Positions 22,905 to 28,226 of a stretch of DNA of 28,226 nt are shown in pieces. This stretch comes from an uncultured Mycoplasmatota bacterium. GTDB lineage: Bacteria; Bacillota_I; Bacilli_A; RF39; UBA660. Made by a program: the position numbers and the translations under genes. The notes under the pieces were generated by a model. That model did not search any database and was not told where the DNA came from. It worked only from the letters and a program-made list of their open reading frames with translations. Numbering within the stretch: position 1 is the first letter of the stretch; every line of letters starts with the position of its first letter. The DNA is taken from positions 1 to 28,226 of the forward strand of contig UQRY01000025.1 of the NCBI GenBank assembly GCA_900543675.1, given 5' to 3'.

Positions 22905-23130
22905 AGAAAATGAAAATTTTTCTATTTAGAAGATATCATTTTGTCATATTATTGAACTATGCATAAGATTGGGATGATTTATGAGGAAATTTTCCATATT
23001 GATGACACATTTAAAATAAAAAAATGACATATATAATAAGGTATGTTAATATAATAGTATATTATAACTTTACTAAATGTTTTTAACTTATCTAGATAAT
23101 GAATAGACTATTGGTTTGGAATGGGATAGG

Positions 23131-23550
23131 ATGAAAAAGAAAAAAAGAGTATTATTGGTTATCTTCTTAGTATTTCTATTATTGGTAACGATAGGTGTTA
23201 TATTTATTTTAAACAAAGACGATAATAAATCTTTAAATAACGAGGATAATAGGTTCTCTGAAGTAGAGGGTGTTTGGGTAGCAGACAAAACTCAATATAT
23301 TTATATCTTGGGCTATGAAGATGGGGAACCTATTTATTCTAAAGCTGATATTCCTTTTTATTTAACTTTGGATGGAGAAGGGAAATATAAATTAGAAATG
23401 TCAGAAACTACGGAAACCGGTACATATAGTCTTAATGGGGACAGTTTAGTTTTACAAAATGAAGAGAAATTAATTACCGAAACTTGTAGAATAAAAAATA
23501 AAGAAGAATTGCACTGTGATAAATATGCTTATTTATATGTAAGACAATAA
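23131..23550 (+). CDS. Small membrane-anchored protein (139 aa), function unknown
   Basis: A Lys-rich N-terminus and one membrane helix (about 6-28) anchor a beta-rich outer domain. The domain has VEGVWVADKTQYIYI, then DIPFYLTLDGEGKYKLEMS and GTYSLNGDSLVL, reminiscent of lipocalin-like or lipid/stress-response outer domains, with two Cys near the end (ETCRIKNKEELHC). I cannot assign a family. The ATG at 23131 has only a weak Shine-Dalgarno; a TTG five codons upstream is the alternative. It is transcribed away from the sigma gene, with an AT-rich 285-nt gap between, where several TATAAT-like elements but no clear promoter are seen. Confidence 0.68.
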   Translation: MKKKKRVLLVIFLVFLLLVTIGVIFILNKDDNKSLNNEDNRFSEVEGVWVADKTQYIYILGYEDGEPIYSKADIPFYLTLDGEGKYKLEMSETTETGTYSLNGDSLVLQNEEKLITETCRIKNKEELHCDKYAYLYVRQ

Positions 23551-23576
23551 TGCTTTCTTCTTTATTTTTTTAAATT

Positions 23577-24110
23577 TTATTTATGTATTTCATTAACAAT
23601 AGGATCTAGCTTGGAAAAATCAATAAAACTAACTGTTTGATTATAGGTATCAATCATGGCTTTATCTTCAGCACTTTTCTTTTCTTCTGGTAAGTTTTTG
23701 ACGGCATGGTAAAGTAATTTCATCATCGTTTTATGAGTAAATTTTAAATTTTTATAATCTATCGCTCCTCTTAAATGAAATATCTTTGCGTGTTTAAAAA
23801 CTTCTTTATCTAGTTGTTTTTCCATATTTTTTCTTATATTATTTTTATTTTCTTTATCTTGAGGGTCAGCTAGTCCAACAGTGATTAGTATGATCGTTTT
23901 ATTGGTTATATCGTTTATTTTTTTAAGTGTGTTGGACATCCCTAATACTCCTCCAGCATATAAACCGCCTAAATAAATAATTTGATCATAACTATTTATG
24001 TCTTTTATATTTTTAAAGGAAATGACGGGGATGTTCGTTCTTTTTGAAAGTTCTTCGGCATATTTTTGGGTTGCTCCATATTGAGAAGCATATATGATGA
24101 TACTATTCAT
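23577..24110 (-). CDS. Flavodoxin-like protein (HemG/flavodoxin_5 type)
   Basis: A 177-aa flavodoxin-fold protein. The FMN phosphate loop is visible at the N-terminus (IIIYASQYGATQKYAEEL, 4-21), then YDQIIYLGGLYAGGVLGM (about 41-58), which corresponds to the 50s loop, and a TVGLADP loop. This layout matches flavodoxin-domain proteins related to protoporphyrinogen oxidase HemG; whether it has that activity is not known, and no haem genes are nearby. The start is the ATG at 24110 with GGAGG 6 nt upstream; the 19-codon extension contains that Shine-Dalgarno and lacks its own. Confidence 0.82.
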   Translation of the reverse strand: MNSIIIYASQYGATQKYAEELSKRTNIPVISFKNIKDINSYDQIIYLGGLYAGGVLGMSNTLKKINDITNKTIILITVGLADPQDKENKNNIRKNMEKQLDKEVFKHAKIFHLRGAIDYKNLKFTHKTMMKLLYHAVKNLPEEKKSAEDKAMIDTYNQTVSFIDFSKLDPIVNEIHK

Positions 24111-24217
24111 AAAATTCCTCCATAAATTATGATTTGTTTTGATTTTTTCTATGTCGCTGATTTTCATGATAACTCAAATATTACTAAATATGTATCGAAT
24201 GAAATAGTGATGCGAAG

Positions 24218-24889
24218 TTATTTTTCTAATGACAATTGATAACTATTATCGATTAATTTAAAGATTTCTTTATTATCCATACTTCTATCTAGTTTTATGG
24301 TGATCCAACTGTTTTTATTCATATGGTAGCCGGCAAATATTTTTTGATTATCTATGATTTCTTTAATTTTATCTTTTGGATATCTTAAATCAATAATCTC
24401 GATGATTTGATCAGAATCTATTCCTAATTTATTTTCTGGTAATACTAATAAAGCTCCGTACCATTTATGATTAGTTTTATTACGCCATATAGCGTTATTG
24501 GGAAATTTTTTCCATAGATATTCTAAGTCATCATTATATTTTTCTTTTATATATTTTATGATTTCTTTAGCTTGTTTACTTTTAAATATATTCGGGGTTG
24601 TACACTTTGTAATGATATCATTTAAAATAGTTTCATATTCTTCTTTTATTTTTCTGATAAAGTCACCACTAGCATGTTTAATGTCCATGAGTATGTATTC
24701 TTCATCCGTTGATAAGTCTATTATTTTAGAGGTTTGATTAGTGTTTGAGATTTCTATCTGTACTTTAAAATGTTTATCATTGATTTCTTGTTCAAAGACA
24801 TAGTGATTATTTTTTAAAGTAAAGCCATATTCAAGTAGTTTCGTATATTCTATATTTTTATGTTCAAATTCTTTATTGAGATTTCTCAT
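24218..24889 (-). CDS. MmcQ/YjbR-type protein with an extra N-terminal domain
   Basis: A 223-aa protein. The C-terminal half (about 110-223) is a YjbR/MmcQ domain: FPNNAIWRNKTNHKWYGALL, IIDLRYPKDKI and GYHMNKNSWITIKLD are its usual landmarks. The N-terminal 90 residues (KNNHYVFEQEINDKHFKVQI, then VQIEIS) form an alpha/beta segment I do not recognise; some family members carry such an extension. YjbR proteins have a DNA-binding-like fold but unknown function. Start ATG 24889 is 9 nt after AAAGG; another ATG three codons upstream lies too near the Shine-Dalgarno. It begins 12 nt after the stop of the DUF3592-like gene, so the two are probably cotranscribed. Confidence 0.82.
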   Translation of the reverse strand: MRNLNKEFEHKNIEYTKLLEYGFTLKNNHYVFEQEINDKHFKVQIEISNTNQTSKIIDLSTDEEYILMDIKHASGDFIRKIKEEYETILNDIITKCTTPNIFKSKQAKEIIKYIKEKYNDDLEYLWKKFPNNAIWRNKTNHKWYGALLVLPENKLGIDSDQIIEIIDLRYPKDKIKEIIDNQKIFAGYHMNKNSWITIKLDRSMDNKEIFKLIDNSYQLSLEK

Positions 24890-24901
24890 TTTATCCATCC
24901 T

Positions 24902-25930
24902 TTATTGATTTTTCTTTGCTGGCTTAAGAAATAAACATTTGATTATTTGAAATAAACCAACGATGATAAATAAGATAGGAATAATTATCCATGCTCCAAA
25001 GGATTCAATGGTTTCTAGTAGGGAAGTGGTTGTTCCATTTTGGAATAGGATAATACCGATTCCAATAAGGAAAAAGCAGAAACCAAAATAGAGGCCCATG
25101 ATATCTATTTTTATTTTATCGAATACCCCTTTAATGTATAATCCGCCAAGTATAAAAGCAAATGAACCAAGAGCAAAGAAGGCACCAAAGTAGATTAGAA
25201 AATTGTAATTATTGGTTCCTACTAAAATGGATTTGCTTGGATCGTCAGGATCATATTTTACTTCTCGTACACTATTTTCATCAGGAATATAATTCGTTCC
25301 ATAATTGGTAGAAACTGTATAATTTTTTCCTTTAACTTCATAAGTATAGATTAGTTCATAGGTTGTTCCCTCTTTATCTATACGATAAATATGATAATCA
25401 CTGAAATAACCATTTGTTGTAAGGTAATCCTTAGTGGTCTTATTTAATTGAACGGTTTCTTTGATACCGAAAAATAAACAACCAACTCCAATGAAGAAAG
25501 TAAGAAGTACTAAACTACCACCGACAATTATTTTAATATCTAAAGTTTTTTTCTTTGGCTTTGATTCTATCTTTTTTGTGGAGTTGAATAGACTCTTTCG
25601 AACAAAGTAGATTCCTAAAACAATGAATGGAATGGTGAATATAAGTGTTAAGAAATTACCTGTTTTGATTACAGAGTAACTCCCAAATAGTAGAAAACCG
25701 AAATAGAAAACAAAGAAACTAATTTTATATAATAGGCTAAAAAAATTCGCATAGTTATTTTTTTCTAGGAGAAAACAGATATTTTTTCCCATTACCGCTA
25801 GTCCGCAGATAATAAAGGGAAGAATCATCAGTCTAGTTAGACCAGTATTATTTAGTAATAGAATGACTAATATGAAGATAAAAATTAGACTTCGTATGAT
25901 ATTTGAGATAAAAATGGATTTGTTTTTCAT
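24902..25930 (-). CDS. DUF3592-like membrane protein with N-terminal membrane extension
   Basis: A 342-aa protein. Residues 1-125 form an extra block of about four helices absent from the paralogue at 18323. From residue 135 on, the two proteins share the same order: a helix ending in FGIKE, the outer domain with NGYFSDYHIYR, YTYEVKGKNYTV, TNYGTNYIPDENS and VKYDPDDPSKSI, then three helices ending in SFGAWIIIPILFIIVG. The pair clearly arose by duplication. Function is unknown. The ATG follows AAAGGAG at about 6 nt. It is the first gene of a probable two-gene unit with the YjbR-like gene. Confidence 0.78.
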   Translation of the reverse strand: MKNKSIFISNIIRSLIFIFILVILLLNNTGLTRLMILPFIICGLAVMGKNICFLLEKNNYANFFSLLYKISFFVFYFGFLLFGSYSVIKTGNFLTLIFTIPFIVLGIYFVRKSLFNSTKKIESKPKKKTLDIKIIVGGSLVLLTFFIGVGCLFFGIKETVQLNKTTKDYLTTNGYFSDYHIYRIDKEGTTYELIYTYEVKGKNYTVSTNYGTNYIPDENSVREVKYDPDDPSKSILVGTNNYNFLIYFGAFFALGSFAFILGGLYIKGVFDKIKIDIMGLYFGFCFFLIGIGIILFQNGTTTSLLETIESFGAWIIIPILFIIVGLFQIIKCLFLKPAKKNQ

Positions 25931-26009
25931 TGAACTTCTCCTTTAAATATAATTATTTTGTTTATTATATTGAAAGACTATAAAATTTATGGCTTCTGTT
26001 ATTAAATTA

Positions 26010-26038
26010 AGTATAACACGTTAATGGTAAAAAGATAA
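26010..26038 (-). promoter_or_regulatory. Possible extended -10 promoter of the DUF3592/YjbR unit
   Basis: On the minus strand TGT followed by TATACT (plus 26010-26018), with a weak -35 (TTATCT) at 17 nt. A second TATAAT nearer the gene is an alternative. Confidence 0.4.
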
Positions 26039-26104
26039 GAATTAGTATTTTATATTTTATTTTTTATCGAGGGGAAATATTTTAGAAATAGGTTATTTAA
26101 AATT

Positions 26105-26134
26105 TATGATATATGTGATTAAATTTGATATAAT
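26105..26134 (+). promoter_or_regulatory. Extended -10 promoter of the SUFU-domain gene
   Basis: TGA followed by TATAAT (26126-26134), 42 nt upstream of the start. The -35 is weak (TATGAT at 18 nt). Confidence 0.5.
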
Positions 26135-26176
26135 GAAAGTGGTAAGGATAGATTTATTTGGTAAAGGAGAATGGTT

Positions 26177-26836
26177 ATGGGATTATTGAATAGAAAGAAG
26201 AAACAGAAAAATTCAATGTTTTTATATTCGGAGGAAGCATTGAACCAGTATGAAGAATATATTATGGAACAGTTTGGAGAGTATGAAAGTGTTTTTCATG
26301 AACTTGTATCTTTGGATATCCATTTGGATATTCTTATTATTCCGCCCACTGAAGAGCATAATTATTATCAGTTAATCACAATGGGAATGGGGGCTTATTC
26401 GATGAATACGCCTAGAGAGTTGAAAGATCAGGAATTGGAAAGGGCTGAATTAGTTTTATGTTTGCCACCTACTTGGAATATTCAGTCGTCCAAAGAGGAA
26501 GATTATTGGCCAATTCGGCAATTGAAATCGATCGCACGATTACCGATTTATAATGATACTTGGTTGGGTTATGGTCATACAATTTCTTCTGATGAAGACA
26601 ATAGTCCTTATGCGAGTGATACGAAATTTTGTAGTATGTTGTTAGTGGATGTAAATAAAGATAGGGATTTAAGAATTGATGGCATGGGAAAGATTAATTT
26701 TTATCAGTTATTTCCTCTTTACAAAGAAGAGTTAGAGTATAAATTTCATCATGATGCAGATAGTTTATTAGAACGGTTTGATGAAGAAGCATTGTCAGGA
26801 GTAATCGATAATCAACGAAAAAATTTTGGTATTTAG
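26177..26836 (+). CDS. Suppressor-of-fused (SUFU) domain protein
   Basis: A 219-aa soluble protein with a SUFU-like domain over most of its length. Marks are YYQLITMGMGAYSMN (about 63-77), RAELVLCLPPTWNI-type stretch (ERAELVLCLPPTWNI, about 88-102), the WPIRQLKSIARLP segment and YGHTIS. Bacterial SUFU proteins are common in Firmicutes and often sit near toxin-immunity or scattered accessory loci; their role is largely unknown. The start is the ATG at 26177 with AGGAG 7 nt upstream; an ATG two codons earlier is too close to the Shine-Dalgarno. It stands alone with its own promoter. The first 12 residues are Lys-rich. Confidence 0.85.
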   Translation: MGLLNRKKKQKNSMFLYSEEALNQYEEYIMEQFGEYESVFHELVSLDIHLDILIIPPTEEHNYYQLITMGMGAYSMNTPRELKDQELERAELVLCLPPTWNIQSSKEEDYWPIRQLKSIARLPIYNDTWLGYGHTISSDEDNSPYASDTKFCSMLLVDVNKDRDLRIDGMGKINFYQLFPLYKEELEYKFHHDADSLLERFDEEALSGVIDNQRKNFGI

Positions 26837-26864
26837 TAATCCTTTTCCTAGTATGTTGATAAGT

Positions 26865-26888
26865 TGAAAAGCTGAAAAGCTGAAAAGC
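26865..26888. repeat. Tandem repeat TGAAAAGC x3
   Basis: Three perfect copies of the 8-mer TGAAAAGC in a row, flanked by degenerate partial copies (AAGT before, TGATAAC after), 28 nt after the SUFU gene stop. No function recognised; probably slippage-generated. Confidence 0.8.
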
Positions 26889-26944
26889 TGATAACTGAAT
26901 TGTTCCTTTCTTTTTGCGTTATTATACTGTAGCATAAATATAGT

Positions 26945-26986
26945 TAACTGTAAAGTTTTGACTTTAAGCAACTTTATAACTGTAAA
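26945..26986. repeat. Direct repeat TAACTGTAAA x2 in the long spacer before the HD gene
   Basis: TAACTGTAAA at 26945-26954 recurs at 26977-26986, 32 nt apart (about three helical turns), with a TAAAGT-TTTG-ACTTTA hairpin between. This could be a pair of regulator sites. The rest of the 376-nt spacer (26837-27212) holds the tandem repeat and a promoter; no ORF with a Shine-Dalgarno is seen in it. Confidence 0.5.
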
Positions 26987-27071
26987 ACTTAAAGAATATT
27001 GACATAATGCTTTATGGAACCGCTGAATATTTTTAAAATTGTTTATGTTTATATGAAATAATTGATGATAT

Positions 27072-27100
27072 TTAGCCGGAAAATTAGTTAATGTTATAAT
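27072..27100 (+). promoter_or_regulatory. Extended -10 promoter of the HD gene
   Basis: TGT followed by TATAAT (27092-27100) with a poor -35 (TTAGCC) at 17 nt, leaving a leader of about 105 nt before the start at 27213. Confidence 0.5.
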
Positions 27101-27212
27101 ACGGATAGAACCTAATAATATATCTTGATTTTAGGATAATCGTTAGTAGAGAAAATAGAATATTAGTGATGTGGTTCGATATGATGGTTTTTAAATGTTA
27201 GGAGATGTGAAG

Positions 27213-27989
27213 ATGGATATGTATAAAGATTCCCAAAGATATTTTGATTTTTTTCTTAAGGATAATTTTGATTTACATAATGAGATGATTATGCATAAAG
27301 TAAAACATACTTATCAGGTAGTTAATAACGCAAAATATATTTGTGAAGATATGGGGTTAGATGATGAAAATACAGATTTGGCGATGGTAATTGCTCTTTT
27401 ACATGATATAGGAAGATTTGAACAGGCAAAACAGATGAAAACTTTTAGAGAAGATATCACAAATTATGATCATGCTACTTTAGGAGTTAAACTTTTATTT
27501 GAACAGAATGAAATAAGAAAATTTCTTCCAACTACTAAGTATGATGAAATTATTAGAAAAGCAATTGGGAATCATAGTAAGTATATTTTAGATGAGTCAG
27601 GTACGACTGATAGGGAAATACTGCATGCTAAAATAATAAGGGATGCGGATAAAATAGATAGTTTTAGAGCGAAAGCAACTGATGATATTCGGATAATGGC
27701 TAATATTACGGAAAAGGATATTGAGGAATCTAAAATTACAGATAAGGTATTTGATGATTTTATGAAGGAAAAAACGATTTTAAGTAAGGATAGAAAAACA
27801 GGAATTGATATTTGGGTTTCTTATATCGCTTTTGTCTTTGGATTAGAATTTAATAGTAGTTTAAAACTAATTAAAGAAAAAGATTATGTTAATCAATTAT
27901 TTAATCGTTTTGTTTATAAAAAGGATTCTGAAAAGATGAATGTATTAAGAGATAAGGCTAATTGTTATTTGAATGATCGATTACAATGA
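27213..27989 (+). CDS. HD-domain phosphohydrolase
   Basis: A 258-aa soluble metal-dependent phosphohydrolase of the HD superfamily. The full metal/catalytic set is visible: His in HKVKHTYQVV, His-Asp in ALLHDIGRFEQ, the helix motif NHSKY and the later Asp in IIRDADKIDSFR. The substrate is unknown; relatives act on nucleotides or nucleotide second messengers. The start is the ATG at 27213 with AGGAGA 7 nt upstream; an in-frame ATG six codons earlier would put that Shine-Dalgarno inside the gene. It is preceded by a long spacer with repeats and followed by a strong terminator. Confidence 0.87.
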   Translation: MDMYKDSQRYFDFFLKDNFDLHNEMIMHKVKHTYQVVNNAKYICEDMGLDDENTDLAMVIALLHDIGRFEQAKQMKTFREDITNYDHATLGVKLLFEQNEIRKFLPTTKYDEIIRKAIGNHSKYILDESGTTDREILHAKIIRDADKIDSFRAKATDDIRIMANITEKDIEESKITDKVFDDFMKEKTILSKDRKTGIDIWVSYIAFVFGLEFNSSLKLIKEKDYVNQLFNRFVYKKDSEKMNVLRDKANCYLNDRLQ

Positions 27990-28043
27990 TAGTTTAATAT
28001 AGTATTGGGATTTATATTTTTGAAATAGCGTGAGGACAAAATG

Positions 28044-28078
28044 AAAAAACTGATTCTAATTGTGAATCAGTTTTTGTC
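28044..28078 (+). terminator. Strong terminator after the HD gene
   Basis: AAAAACTGATTC (28045-28056) pairs perfectly with GAATCAGTTTTT (28064-28075), 12 bp, 7-nt loop, and the outer GACAAA/TTTGTC can extend it. Confidence 0.85.
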
Positions 28079-28107
28079 TAAACTCGAAAGGTCGAGTGAA
28101 ATTCTTT

Positions 28108-28152
28108 TGGTAGCGACGGGGGGGATCGAACCCTCGACCTTTCGGGTATGAA
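28108..28152 (-). pseudogene. 3' half of tRNA-Met (CAT) with encoded CCA, 5' half missing
   Basis: On the minus strand, from 28152 down to 28108, the sequence runs as tRNA positions 32-76: loop TTCATAC with anticodon CAT (plus 28148-28150), stem CCGAA, AGGTC variable loop, T-arm GAGGG-TTCGATC-CCCCC (one A-C mismatch), acceptor CGTCGCT, A and CCA. Exactly 45 nt, no gaps. The 5' side is absent: the anticodon stem partner is a run of T, only AGAGC and TTAG resemble a D-arm, and no AGCGACG acceptor strand follows. Either an attachment-site remnant or a decayed tRNA. It cannot be a working tRNA. Confidence 0.75.
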
Positions 28153-28188
28153 AAAAAAGCTCTAATTAGTAATATGATGTAAAATATC

Positions 28189-28215
28189 AAAAAAGCCTTT
28201 ATTTTTAAGGCTTTT
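28189..28215 (-). terminator. Terminator of a minus-strand gene beyond the right edge
   Basis: AAAAGCCTT (28191-28199) pairs with AAGGCTTTT (28207-28215). On the minus strand the stem is followed by six T (plus 28189-28194), so it probably ends a transcript from outside the window. Confidence 0.7.
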
Positions 28216-28226
28216 CATTGCTTGTA

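Noticed and set aside
23088..23288. Minus-strand ORF of 66 aa opposite the anchored protein gene
   Set aside because: It is the antisense of a membrane helix coding region, Ser/Thr/Asn-rich, and has no Shine-Dalgarno.
24111..24167. 19-codon N-terminal extension of the flavodoxin-like gene
   Set aside because: It lacks its own Shine-Dalgarno and contains the GGAGG that serves the ATG at 24110.
26865..26888. CRISPR-like repeats
   Set aside because: The 8-nt units are contiguous, without spacers, and no cas genes are seen.
28108..28190. Intact tRNA-Met gene
   Set aside because: Only positions 32-76 can be laid out; neither the acceptor 5' strand nor the anticodon-stem partner exists on the upstream side.

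Overview
The window comes from a low-GC Gram-positive (Bacillota) genome. The DNA is strongly AT-rich, most genes have AGGAGG-type ribosome binding sites, TTG and GTG starts occur, and gene families such as NatAB, an OpuC/EgtUV-type ABC importer, ABC-F and an ECF sigma with anti-sigma fit that group. A gut-associated member of the Bacilli/Erysipelotrichia is my best guess, but no marker gene here fixes the lineage. Most of the window looks chromosomal, with mobile-DNA traces at both edges and a serine recombinase in the middle.

Layout. 1-553: 3' end of a phage-tail-like gene. 672-2275: a 50-codon leader ORF ending 2 nt before a short RelA/SpoT homologue (HD, synthetase and TGS domains, no ACT region), whose synthetase domain lacks the expected catalytic Glu. 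2302-4201 (minus): NatAB-like ABC exporter. 4261-7347 (minus): three overlapping genes for an OpuC/EgtUV-type ABC importer (CBS-ATPase, fused permease/binding protein, small 4-TM protein). 7610-9236: two-gene minimal SUF system (SufC plus a short SufB/D). 9338-11538: a 47-aa gene overlapping a large serine recombinase that carries an unexplained insertion of about 165 aa. 11688-14095: a membrane protein and a YtcJ-like amidohydrolase. 14195-16514: an 8-codon leader peptide, an ABC-F ATPase, a small protein and a membrane-anchored thioredoxin-fold protein. 16642-18276: large polytopic membrane protein.

The right part is mostly minus-strand accessory genes: two paralogous DUF3592-like membrane proteins (18323-19051 and 24902-25930), a small GNAT, a flavin reductase-like protein, a YbaK/DUF4177/membrane-protein operon with a possible decayed HTH gene in front, an ECF sigma/anti-sigma pair preceded by a textbook-like ECF promoter, a flavodoxin-like protein and a YjbR protein. 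On the plus strand are a small anchored protein, a SUFU-domain protein and an HD phosphohydrolase. The right edge holds a 45-nt 3' half of a tRNA-Met with encoded CCA and no matching 5' half, which resembles an attachment-site remnant.

The main themes are control by short leader ORFs (in front of the RSH and ABC-F genes), a predicted hydrolase-biased alarmone enzyme, an autoregulated ECF module, and an unusual recombinase operon. Starts were often moved from the longest ORF to the start codon properly spaced from a Shine-Dalgarno sequence.
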